Positions 1-6,106 of a stretch of DNA of 6,106 nt are shown one piece after another. The DNA comes from Pseudomonadota bacterium. Lineage in GTDB: Bacteria > Pseudomonadota > Gammaproteobacteria > SZUA-229. The notes under the pieces were generated by a model. That model was not told where the DNA came from and searched no databases. It saw only the letters and a list, made by a program, of their open reading frames with translations. The stretch's first letter is position 1. Each line of letters opens with the position of its first letter. The stretch lies in assembly GCA_030836935.1 (NCBI GenBank), contig JAUPMA010000200.1, forward strand, positions 1-6,106. The letters are read 5' to 3'. A program made the translations under genes and the position numbers.

Positions 1-2
1 TG

Positions 3-524
3 CCGCACACTGAAAGAAAAGACACGGAACCGGATGTATGGAAACAGATGAAAGGCGATCCGGCCATTCGCAGCGGTGTGTTCCTGCAACGCCGGATTGA
101 AAGCCTGATGGATACAAAACTCGACAAGGTTTTGTCCATCATGAATGAACTGATTACCGAACACGGCATCTTTCACGGCAAACTGCATTTTTCCAGTAAC
201 CGCGGAACCATCTGGCGTATCGATGACCCGTTTGTTTACCAGATTCTGGACATTGATGAATTAACCAATCCCGACATTTGCCTGGCCTATCCACGCCGGC
301 CCTATCCCGAACGTGCCATAGTGCCGCCGGAACAGGTCATGCTTGTATTCGACATGTTCCGCAAACTGCGATTCGCCGATGAAAATGTTTACCTGCGCGC
401 AGGCTCGCTCAATATTATCAACGGCATGGTTGGCCTGAATTTCTCCTGCGATGGTTCACATTACATGCCATTCAGGGAATTTCTCGAAAAAAATACCGGG
501 TTCTGGTTTGGAACCACCCACTGA
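3..524 (+). CDS. C-terminal part of an unrecognised hypothetical protein
   Basis: I do not recognise this protein. The frame is open from base 3 to the TGA at 522-524. A methionine codon lies at 48, but 15 further in-frame codons without a stop run upstream to the window edge, and there is no Shine-Dalgarno-like sequence before 48. The gene therefore probably starts outside the window, and 158 residues (from Met48) is a minimum. The visible part looks like a soluble globular protein. It has no signal peptide, transmembrane stretch or low-complexity run, mixes charged and hydrophobic segments, is rich in aromatics, and ends in an F-W-F-G-T-T-H tail. Near the start, a helix-like segment (roughly residues 15-40 from Met48) is followed by alternating hydrophobic segments that look like beta strands. 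Codon use resembles the neighbouring genes. It converges on hrpB with a 152-base gap, so the two are not in one operon. Coding status is fairly sure; function is unknown. Confidence 0.75.
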   Translation, partial: PHTERKDTEPDVWKQMKGDPAIRSGVFLQRRIESLMDTKLDKVLSIMNELITEHGIFHGKLHFSSNRGTIWRIDDPFVYQILDIDELTNPDICLAYPRRPYPERAIVPPEQVMLVFDMFRKLRFADENVYLRAGSLNIINGMVGLNFSCDGSHYMPFREFLEKNTGFWFGTTH

Positions 525-564
525 CCTGAATGGCACTTACTTAAGGAGCCTCTGAACAAGTTTT

Positions 565-631
565 GTAGGGTGGGCATCGCCCACCACTTGAGATGTCAAT
601 AACCCCTGCTGGGGGCAAGTGCCCACCCTAC
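565..631. repeat. REP-like inverted pair A (GTAGGGTGGGC family)
   Basis: An 11-base sequence GTAGGGTGGGC at 565-575 is repeated perfectly in inverse orientation at 621-631. The left unit itself folds as a 7-bp hairpin, GGTGGGC (569-575) with GCCCACC (579-585) around a 3-base loop. The right unit can form GGGC/GCCC (613-616 with 621-624). A further CACTTG/CAAGTG pair (585-590, 616-621) and CCCC/GGGG (603-606, 611-614) lie inside. Each unit starts with GTAG followed by a palindrome, the layout of REP sequences mobilised by RAYT (REP-associated tyrosine) transposases. The pair sits between the 3' ends of two converging genes. It has no T-run after either stem, so it is not a canonical intrinsic terminator, although it could stabilise both transcript ends. 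Confidence 0.8.
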
Positions 632-676
632 GTTCAATGATATCTAACCAAAATAAATGTAACGCGCCTGCCGCCA

Positions 677-3235
677 TCATTTATCCATAAAGCGTTTTGT
701 CTTGCTGGTAGCCTGCGCCGTTAACGGATCATCCGGCCAGTAATGTTTCTTGTATTTGCCACACAATTCCTTTTTCACTTCAAAGTAGGTTGTCTTCCAG
801 AAACTTTCCATATCCTGTGTTACCTGCATCGGCTGGTAACCGGGTGACAATAAATGTATCAGCAATTTGAAGTGGCCATTTATGACGGCCGGGGTCTGCT
901 TCTGGCCAAACAATTCCTGCAACCTCACTGCCAGCACCGGAACCTGCGGATCGCTGTAATCAATGGCAATGCGCGAACCACTGGGCACTGAAATATGGGA
1001 TGGCGCAAGTTCATCCAGCATTTTCTGTTGCGTCCAGGAAATGCTGGCCGAGAGGATATTAAAAAGATTCAGTGATTGCAGTTTTTTGATGCTGTTCTGG
1101 CCAGTCAGATGCGGCAGCAACCATTCATCCAAATGCTGCAACAAATAATCATCATTCAGGTCTGGCAAATCCAGCTGTGCCAGTTGATGACTGCATGCCG
1201 GATTGGTTTGTTTCTGGATATTCAGGAATTGTACGCGCTGTTTTAATGCCAGGGCTTCCTTGCTCCATGGCAAACAGGCCAGACCGGTCTGTTTTACGCC
1301 ATCGAGCAGCGCCCGATGCACGTTATCCCGGCTGGCGGATTCGTCAACCACTTCTTCCAGCACCAGGGCGCCGAGTTTAATCAGCTTACTGGCTTCAACA
1401 CGTTGCGTTTGCGCATTCCAGATTACATGGCTGCGCTGTTCAATCAGTTCCGGAAAATACTCTTCCAGTTGTTGCAGCTGGATATCCGCCGCCTTGAAAA
1501 TTCTGGCTTCGCGCTGCTGGTCATCCAGTTCAGCCACCACAATATATTCGGCGCCAGCCAGATCATCATGCTGATCAAGTATTGCGCCCTTGCCGTTGCT
1601 TAACAAATATCGCTGATCCTGGGTGTGGCGGCTTTGCGCAATCCGATCCGGATAGGCAAAGGCCAGCATGATGCCGGTTGATAACATGACAGATGATTTT
1701 TTATTCAGCTGTTTGATTTTTTGATAAAACTGCCCGGCAGTTTTAGTAACCAGCTGGCATTGCCATTTATCCACACTGGCCTCACTGGACAATTGCTTGT
1801 CTGCACGCAATATGTCCAGCCGTTTCTGTATATCGCTTGAACGCCTCGCATCGCTCCTGAAAATATCACGCTCAGTCAGCAACGCCGCAAGCTGGCAGGC
1901 ATCGTAACCGCATCCCGATTCAGCTGCCTTTACCATCATGTGCGCCAGTCGCGGATGCGCACCTACTTCGAGTAATTGCTTGCCATGTGGAGTAATGCGC
2001 AAATCTTCAGTAATGGCTCCGAGTTCACGCAACAATTCCCTGGCTTGTGCAACCGAGCCTTCATTCGGCACATCCAGCCAGTGCAATTCCTTTACATCGG
2101 TTACACCCCAGTTCGCCAGTTCCAGCACCAGTGGTGCCAGATCACTGATCAGTATTTCCGCGCTGTTATGGCGCACCAGTTTTTTATGCTGGTTTTCTGT
2201 CCACAAACGATAGCATTTACCGGCACTCAGGCGACCGGCGCGGCCACTGCGCTGGTCGGCAGAATCCTGTGAAATAAAAACTGTGGCGATACGGTTCATG
2301 CCCGTACCGGGACTGAAACGCGATTCGCGTTGCAGACCCGAATCAATAACAACCGTAATGCCTTCTATGGTCAAACTGGTTTCGGCAATATTGGTAGCGA
2401 GAACAATTTTTCGTTCTCCTGCCTCACAAGGCAAAATAGCGCGATCCTGTTGTGCTTTGGTTAAATCGCCGTACAGTGGCGCAATTACAACCTGATTCAT
2501 TTTCTGTTCTGTCAGCCAGCCTTGCAGCTTGCTCTCAACATTTTTTATTTCACGTACACCGGGTAAAAACACCAGTGCATTGCCCTGTTCTTCGATTATG
2601 ACTTTGATCAATCTCTGTGTAATAACGTCAACCAGTTTGTAACGATCCGGCAGTACGGCATTGGCCGGCATATAAAAGTTTTCAACCGGAAAACTGCGGC
2701 CTTCGCTGACAATGACTGGTGCATTATCCAGCAATTTTGATATAGCTTCGGTATTCAGCGTGGCCGACATGATGAGTATCTTCAGATCCGGCCGCAGCAA
2801 TTCCTGCGATTGCAAACAAAATGCCAGGGACAAATCTGCATGCAGATTGCGCTCATGGAATTCATCGAATATCACCAGTGCGACATCGGCCAATTCCGGA
2901 TCGGATTGCAACAGGCGCGTGAGTATACCTTCCGTCACCACCAGAATTCTGGTGTGCTTGCTGTAACAGCGATCCGCCCGGATCATATAACCGACAGTAT
3001 TGCCAACTTCCTCACCGAGCAAAAAAGACATGCGACTGGCCGCATTACGCGCCGCCAGCCGTCGTGGTTCGAGCATGATGATTTTTTTATTTTTCAGCCA
3101 TGGCTGATCTAGCAGCGCAATCGGCACGGCTGTGGTCTTACCGGCACCGGGCGGCGCCTGCAAAACCAGACGCTGATGTGTGCGCAGTGTTTGTTGAACA
3201 TCAGGTAGGACCTGATTGACAGGAAGATTGATCAT
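677..3235 (-). CDS. hrpB: ATP-dependent DExH-box RNA helicase HrpB
   Basis: This is a cytoplasmic DExH-box (superfamily 2) NTP-dependent helicase of the HrpB family. It has 852 residues, close to the usual 800-850, so it appears complete. Helicase motifs occur in order: Walker A APPGAGKTT (27-35), motif Ia LEPRRLAAR (55-63), TEGILTRLL (101-109), motif II DEFHER (124-129, the F variant typical of HrpB), SAT (157-159), LVFLPGVREI (221-230), motif V LATNIAETSLTI (279-290) and motif VI QRSGRAGR (328-335). A helicase-associated domain follows, then the HrpB-specific C-terminal region, ending in the conserved YWPDDPLTA motif (about 832-840). ATG at 3235 is the only in-frame ATG after the upstream stop; no good ribosome binding site precedes it. 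The transporter gene upstream on the same strand is 314 bases away across repeats, so hrpB probably has its own promoter, though I could not identify one. The cellular role of HrpB is poorly defined in most bacteria; identity is secure. Confidence 0.97.
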   Translation of the reverse strand: MINLPVNQVLPDVQQTLRTHQRLVLQAPPGAGKTTAVPIALLDQPWLKNKKIIMLEPRRLAARNAASRMSFLLGEEVGNTVGYMIRADRCYSKHTRILVVTEGILTRLLQSDPELADVALVIFDEFHERNLHADLSLAFCLQSQELLRPDLKILIMSATLNTEAISKLLDNAPVIVSEGRSFPVENFYMPANAVLPDRYKLVDVITQRLIKVIIEEQGNALVFLPGVREIKNVESKLQGWLTEQKMNQVVIAPLYGDLTKAQQDRAILPCEAGERKIVLATNIAETSLTIEGITVVIDSGLQRESRFSPGTGMNRIATVFISQDSADQRSGRAGRLSAGKCYRLWTENQHKKLVRHNSAEILISDLAPLVLELANWGVTDVKELHWLDVPNEGSVAQARELLRELGAITEDLRITPHGKQLLEVGAHPRLAHMMVKAAESGCGYDACQLAALLTERDIFRSDARRSSDIQKRLDILRADKQLSSEASVDKWQCQLVTKTAGQFYQKIKQLNKKSSVMLSTGIMLAFAYPDRIAQSRHTQDQRYLLSNGKGAILDQHDDLAGAEYIVVAELDDQQREARIFKAADIQLQQLEEYFPELIEQRSHVIWNAQTQRVEASKLIKLGALVLEEVVDESASRDNVHRALLDGVKQTGLACLPWSKEALALKQRVQFLNIQKQTNPACSHQLAQLDLPDLNDDYLLQHLDEWLLPHLTGQNSIKKLQSLNLFNILSASISWTQQKMLDELAPSHISVPSGSRIAIDYSDPQVPVLAVRLQELFGQKQTPAVINGHFKLLIHLLSPGYQPMQVTQDMESFWKTTYFEVKKELCGKYKKHYWPDDPLTAQATSKTKRFMDK

Positions 3236-3313
3236 GTGTGCAGATTTGGTTACCGGACGCTTATGGTTATTTTACACAACTCAACATCCTGCGGATTACG
3301 CTTTGCTAATCAC

Positions 3314-3347
3314 CCTGCGCGGGCTGAATTCACCAGACCCGCGTAGG
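3314..3347. repeat. GC-rich hairpin upstream of hrpB
   Basis: CCTGCGCGGG (3314-3323) pairs with CCCGCGTAGG (3338-3347), with one position off Watson-Crick (a possible G-U). The stem extends by CTG/CAG (3324-3326 with 3334-3336) after one bulged base and closes on a 7-base loop. Neither strand has a T-run after the stem, so it is not a standard intrinsic terminator. Its right arm overlaps the GTAG head of the adjoining REP-like unit, so only one of the two hairpins could form at a time. Confidence 0.65.
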
Positions 3348-3494
3348 CCGCAATAACCAACGGGCATTGCGCCGTATTCAATCACTATGATTCACCGATC
3401 TGATAATCACATAATAATTCATATGTGCCGATAATCCATTGTCAGTCTCACTATTTTAAATACGGCGCAATGCACTGTATTTATTACGCCATAC
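3343..3494. repeat. Inverted REP-like pair B (GGCGCAAT family), 36-base arms
   Basis: The 36 bases at 3343-3378 and the reverse complement of 3459-3494 align without gaps, 28 of 36 identical. Their inner 15 bases are a perfect inverted repeat: GCATTGCGCCGTATT at 3364-3378 against 3459-3473. Each arm is itself an imperfect hairpin: GCAAT/ATTGC (3350-3354 with 3366-3370, extending weakly outward) and GGCGCAAT/ATTACGCC (3464-3471 with 3483-3490, one mismatch). The left arm begins GTAG, the right arm GTAT. The 80-base centre is AT-rich with a small CACATA/TATGTG hairpin (3408-3427) and no coding potential. This looks like a REP doublet or a very short non-autonomous element. No target-site duplication was seen at the outer edges. 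On the minus strand the 3464-3490 hairpin is the first strong stem after the transporter stop codon and may serve as its transcript end. Confidence 0.8.
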
Positions 3495-3549
3495 ATACTC
3501 ATTAACCAATCATCGTGCCATCCGAATTCTGAAACAAGGAAATAATTGT

Positions 3550-5355
3550 TCACACCATTTGCTGTCTTTGTTCTTCCTGCTGTATCTGCCATAAACTGGC
3601 ATACAGGCCACGAAGCCCGAGCAATTGCGCATGCGTGCCCTGTTCCACAATTCTCCCCCTGTCCATCACCAGTATTTCATCCGCATCAATAATTGTGGAT
3701 AAACGGTGCGCGATCACCAGCGTTGTGTGCTTCTCGGCCACATTGCGCAATGATTCAAGAATAACCTGTTCAGATTGCGAATCCAGAGATGAAGTCGCTT
3801 CATCAAATATTACAATGCGCGGATTCTTCAGAATGACACGGGCAATGGCGACACGCTGCTTTTCGCCACCGGATAATTTAAGTCCACGTTCGCCCACCAC
3901 AGTGTGATAACCATCAGGCAATGATGCAATGAAGTCGTGAATATTGGCCAACCGCGCAGCCTGTTTGACTTCTTCATCTGTTGCATCGGGCCTGGCATAA
4001 AGAATGTTGTGATAAATACTGTCGTTAAACAGCACGGTATCCTGCGGCACAATACCGATTGCCTGACGCAGGCTGCTTTGTCTTACATCATGAATATTCT
4101 GTCCATCAATCAGCACACTGCCATCCGTTACGTCATAAAACCTGAACAGCAGGCGCGCAAGTGTTGATTTGCCTGCGCCGGATGGCCCGACTACAGCGAG
4201 TTTCCTGCCACCAGGAATGGTAAAACTGACATCATGCAAAATCCGGCGCTGCTCGTTATAGCCAAAACTGACGTGGCAAAAATCAATACGCGCTTCAGTA
4301 ATTTCAAGTCCGGTTGCGGTTTTGCTGTCACAAATATCCGGTTCCTTCTCCAGCAGCCTGAACATCATGTCCATATCAGCCAGTGCATGTTTCATCGAAC
4401 GATAAATCACACCGAGAAATCCCAGCGGAATGAACAATTGCAGCATCATGGTGTTGACAAGAACCAGATCGCCAAGGGTCATGTTACCGTTTACAACACC
4501 CTGCGCGGCATACACCATAACAAAAGTAACACCGACTGCAATGATTGCGCCCTGACCGAAATTCAGCATCGCCATGGAACTGGTACTGTTTACCGCCGCA
4601 TCTTCCCATTTCTCCAGTGTGTCATTATAACGCTTGAGCTCGTAGTTTTCGTTGTTGAAATATTTCACGGTTTCGTAATTGATCAAACCATCAATGGCAC
4701 GCGAATTGGCTTCGGAATCATAGGCATTCATTTCATGGCGGTAATGCATGCGCCATTCGGTTACCGCCATGGTGTAGGCCACATAAACCACTACGGTAAT
4801 GAATGTAATAATCGCAAAGTGCGCCTGGTAACTGCCAAACAGAATAATGGCCACCAGCAGGAATTCAGTAATGGTTGGCAGGATATTGAACACCAGATAA
4901 TTCAGGATGGATGAAAGACTGCGCGTGCCGCGTTCCAGGTCACGCGAAATGCCGCCAGTTCGCCGTTCCAGGTGAAAACGCAGTGACAAATCGTACAAAT
5001 GCTGCACCACTTTAATGGATACATCGCGCATGGCGCGATAACGCACGCGCGCAAAAATGGCATCGCGCATTTCATTGAACAGTACATTGAACAACCGCAA
5101 CGCGCCGTAACCCAGCAGCAGGGCCAGAGGCAATTGCACCAGCTGCACAGCACCCGGCTGCGGCGCAAGTGAATCAACAATCTGCTTGAGTACCAGCGGA
5201 ATACCCACCGTTGCCAGCTTGGCAACCATGAGTGTCACCATGGCAATCAGCACCCGGCCCTTGTATTGCCATAAAAACGGCAACATGCGGCGCAGGTTGG
5301 ACAAATCGTTGCGTTCGCTGTGAGGCGCTTCTGTTCGTCTGATGGGATCCATCAT
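3550..5355 (-). CDS. Atm1-type ABC half-transporter (fused permease and ATPase)
   Basis: This inner-membrane ABC exporter subunit should work as a homodimer. Residues are numbered from the ATG at 5355 (601 aa). Six hydrophobic segments (about 34-57, 73-93, 150-172, 175-197, 265-287, 295-317) precede one nucleotide-binding domain (about 345-590). That domain carries A-loop Tyr366, Walker A GPSGAGKST (390-398), Q-loop Gln438, signature LSGGEKQR (494-501), Walker B with Asp518 and catalytic Glu519, D-loop SSLD, and switch His550. It is intact. The permease has the Atm1-family hallmarks NYETVKYFNNE (226-236) and NFGQ (265-268), plus arginines 202, 206 and 319, where Atm1 homologues bind glutathione. 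By family it probably exports glutathione-linked sulfur or metal species; the substrate is inferred. The frame can also start at TTG 5370 (606 aa), the first codon but one after an upstream stop. I prefer the tandem ATGs at 5355/5352, though neither site has a ribosome binding site. The RND adaptor gene is divergent. Confidence 0.92.
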   Translation of the reverse strand: MMDPIRRTEAPHSERNDLSNLRRMLPFLWQYKGRVLIAMVTLMVAKLATVGIPLVLKQIVDSLAPQPGAVQLVQLPLALLLGYGALRLFNVLFNEMRDAIFARVRYRAMRDVSIKVVQHLYDLSLRFHLERRTGGISRDLERGTRSLSSILNYLVFNILPTITEFLLVAIILFGSYQAHFAIITFITVVVYVAYTMAVTEWRMHYRHEMNAYDSEANSRAIDGLINYETVKYFNNENYELKRYNDTLEKWEDAAVNSTSSMAMLNFGQGAIIAVGVTFVMVYAAQGVVNGNMTLGDLVLVNTMMLQLFIPLGFLGVIYRSMKHALADMDMMFRLLEKEPDICDSKTATGLEITEARIDFCHVSFGYNEQRRILHDVSFTIPGGRKLAVVGPSGAGKSTLARLLFRFYDVTDGSVLIDGQNIHDVRQSSLRQAIGIVPQDTVLFNDSIYHNILYARPDATDEEVKQAARLANIHDFIASLPDGYHTVVGERGLKLSGGEKQRVAIARVILKNPRIVIFDEATSSLDSQSEQVILESLRNVAEKHTTLVIAHRLSTIIDADEILVMDRGRIVEQGTHAQLLGLRGLYASLWQIQQEEQRQQMV

Positions 5356-5373
5356 TAAATTCAGGTACAAAGC

Positions 5374-5394
5374 TTAAAGGTTAAAGTGTAAAGG
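5374..5394. repeat. Three heptanucleotide tandem repeats
   Basis: TTAAAGG (5374-5380), TTAAAGT (5381-5387) and GTAAAGG (5388-5394) follow one another with a 7-base period, just upstream of the transporter start. TTAAAGTG (5381-5388) is exactly inverted as CACTTTAA at 5491-5498, on the other side of REP-like pair C. The tract is short enough that function is uncertain; slippage-prone spacer is the simplest reading. Confidence 0.6.
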
Positions 5395-5400
5395 AAGAGA

Positions 5401-5453
5401 TTGCAGAATGGGCATGCCCACTGCCAGGTTGGTGGGCAATGCCAACCCTGCAA
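5401..5453. repeat. REP-like inverted pair C, cloverleaf-capable
   Basis: An outer stem TTGCAG/CTGCAA (5401-5406 with 5448-5453) encloses two inner hairpins: the perfect 12-base palindrome TGGGCATGCCCA (5409-5420), and GGTTGG/CCAACC (5427-5432 with 5442-5447). Read on the minus strand, 5451-5431 matches the left unit of pair A (565-585) at 18 of 21 positions. Bases 5403-5422 on the plus strand match the same unit at 16 of 20 with one gap. Pair C is therefore a diverged member of family A, with GCAG in place of the GTAG head. It lies in the divergent spacer between the two transporter genes. Confidence 0.75.
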
Positions 5454-5465
5454 CATTAAAGCGAC

Positions 5466-5477
5466 AAATGCGCATTT
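5466..5477. repeat. 12-base perfect palindrome AAATGCGCATTT
   Basis: A perfectly symmetric 12-base sequence lies in the divergent spacer, 51 bases before the adaptor start codon. Such a site could bind a dimeric regulator, but no regulator gene is in the window and no promoter hexamers could be placed confidently around it. It is listed as a palindrome only. Confidence 0.4.
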
Positions 5478-5479
5478 AG

Positions 5480-5507
5480 TTGCCACTTGCCACTTTAAAG
5501 TTGCAAC
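5480..5507. repeat. Heptad-period tract before the adaptor gene
   Basis: TTGCCAC (5480-5486) is repeated immediately at 5487-5493, followed by TTTAAAG (5494-5500) and TTGCAAC (5501-5507), so the 7-base period continues with degenerate units. ACTTTAAAGT (5492-5501) is a perfect 10-base palindrome, and TGCAACATT occurs twice (5449-5457 and 5502-5510). The tract mirrors the heptads at 5374-5394 across pair C. Confidence 0.55.
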
Positions 5508-5528
5508 ATTCCTCCACATAATACCGCC

Positions 5529-6106
5529 ATGTCCATCACCACAGCCAGTATGAAAATAATCCACTTTCCGACACTGGTTATTCTGCTTGCAATGCTGCAA
5601 GCCTGTTCCGGTGATTCGCCACCCGGCAATCAGGGCAAATCCGCTGCGCAATATGCAAGCAGCGCAGCCGTCGAGCTGCGCGAGCAGTCAACCAGCGAAA
5701 CCATTGCCGGCACATTGCAGGCGCGGCGCACGGCCAGAATTCACAATCAGCAGGCGGGTGTTGTATCACGCATCCATGCTTTTACCGGCGACAGGGTAAA
5801 ACAAGGCGCCTTGCTGGCACAGCTGGATGACAAGTTACTCGCAGCACAACGAGACAAGGCCAATGCAGCCCTTGAGCAGGCGCGGCTCGACATGCATCGC
5901 GCTGAAGCCCTGTCAAAAAACAATCTCATTGCCGAAGACGCCCTCGCCCGTGCACGCACCGCTGTTGCCATGACGCAGGCTGATGCGAATCTGGCCCAGG
6001 CGCAATTTGATTACAGCCGTATCATTGCACCTTTCGACGGCATAATCAGTGAACGCCTGGTTGATGAAGGCGATGTTGTTGCAAACCAGACGCATATATT
6101 CACTCT
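5529..6106 (+). CDS. RND efflux pump periplasmic adaptor lipoprotein (HlyD/AcrA family), 3' truncated by window
   Basis: The frame runs open from ATG 5529 to the window edge (192 codons seen; adaptors usually have about 350-400). An N-terminal hydrophobic stretch (13-23) ends in the lipobox LQAC, so Cys26 should be lipidated after signal peptidase II cleavage. Next comes the first barrel-sandwich half (about 57-100, containing AGVVSRIHAFTGDRVKQG). An alanine-rich alpha-helical hairpin follows (about 100-160), then the second half with the hallmark YSRIIAPFDGIISERLVDEG (162-181). Adaptors of this family link an RND inner-membrane transporter to a TolC-type outer-membrane channel. At the hairpin tip, Arg124 and Leu128 fit the channel-contact motif, but its usual serine is Ala135. 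Met8 (ATG at 5550) is an alternative start giving a tighter signal peptide; neither start has a clear ribosome binding site. The gene is divergent from the Atm1-like transporter; the RND pump gene is expected downstream, outside the window. Substrate unknown. Confidence 0.93.
   Translation, partial: MSITTASMKIIHFPTLVILLAMLQACSGDSPPGNQGKSAAQYASSAAVELREQSTSETIAGTLQARRTARIHNQQAGVVSRIHAFTGDRVKQGALLAQLDDKLLAAQRDKANAALEQARLDMHRAEALSKNNLIAEDALARARTAVAMTQADANLAQAQFDYSRIIAPFDGIISERLVDEGDVVANQTHIFT

Larger units (their letters stand above)
3236..3549. other. 314-base intergenic spacer filled largely by hairpins
   Basis: This gap lies downstream of the ABC transporter gene and upstream of hrpB, both read on the minus strand. 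Bases 3314-3494 are occupied by a GC-rich hairpin and an inverted REP-like pair, listed separately. Bases 3236-3313 form the presumed hrpB leader; I see no convincing -35/-10 pair or ribosome binding site there. Bases 3495-3549, directly after the transporter stop codon, are AT-rich without a canonical terminator. No open reading frame, tRNA or recognisable small RNA was seen. Confidence 0.6.

Noticed and set aside
486..493. Run of A near the end of the first gene as a frameshift site
   Set aside because: The frame continues normally to a stop 30 bases later and no alternative frame gives a longer product.
565..631. Intrinsic terminator between the first gene and hrpB
   Set aside because: The stems are strong, but neither strand has a run of T after them; the repeat-family reading explains the sequence better.
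963..3112. Several 60-120-codon plus-strand frames
   Set aside because: All lie opposite hrpB, which has a full set of conserved helicase motifs; these are shadow frames.
3343..3494. CRISPR repeats or an att site
   Set aside because: There are only two units, in inverse rather than direct orientation, with no regular spacers and no integrase or cas gene.
4234..4914. 226-codon plus-strand frame antisense to the ABC transporter
   Set aside because: It lies wholly inside the transporter gene on the opposite strand, is unusually rich in His, Asn and Gln as antisense frames often are, and resembles no family I know.
5487..5522. Sigma-70 promoter for the adaptor gene (TTGCCA with CATAAT)
   Set aside because: The spacing is 24 bases, too long for a standard promoter, and the alternative pairings fit worse.
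5578..6095. Minus-strand frames opposite the adaptor gene
   Set aside because: The plus-strand frame has a lipobox, a coiled-coil hairpin and barrel-sandwich motifs, so the opposite frames are shadows.

Overview
The window reads as ordinary chromosome of a proteobacterium, most likely gammaproteobacterial or betaproteobacterial. The grounds are an HrpB-type helicase, an Atm1-type ABC exporter, a lipoprotein adaptor of an RND efflux pump, and GTAG-headed REP-like palindromes in every intergenic gap. The genus cannot be named from the sequence alone. No phage, defence, CRISPR, toxin-antitoxin, tRNA or rRNA gene is visible, and there is no transposase.

Layout: (1) 3-524, plus strand: the C-terminal part of an unrecognised soluble protein whose reading frame is still open at the left edge. 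(2) 525-676: convergent spacer holding REP-like inverted pair A (565-631). (3) 677-3235, minus strand: hrpB, complete. (4) 3236-3549: 314-base spacer between two minus-strand genes, holding a GC-rich hairpin (3314-3347) that abuts a second, different inverted repeat pair B (3343-3494). (5) 3550-5355 (or 5370), minus strand: complete Atm1-like ABC half-transporter. (6) About 160 bases of divergent spacer holding heptanucleotide tandem repeats and REP-like pair C (5401-5453), a diverged relative of A. (7) 5529-6106, plus strand: the first 192 codons of an RND pump adaptor lipoprotein, cut off by the right edge.

The genes do not form one obvious pathway. HrpB is a DExH-box helicase of poorly known role. 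The Atm1-like exporter (probable export of glutathione-linked sulfur or metal species) and the divergently transcribed RND adaptor are both membrane export functions, so shared control from the spacer is possible but not shown. The remaining pump genes would be expected just past the right edge.

The most informative non-coding observation is that all three gaps carry short inverted REP-type pairs. Two of the pairs (A and C) are clearly related to each other. The third (B) is a separate family with 36-base arms, 28 of 36 identical. I found no convincing case for a previously undescribed system.
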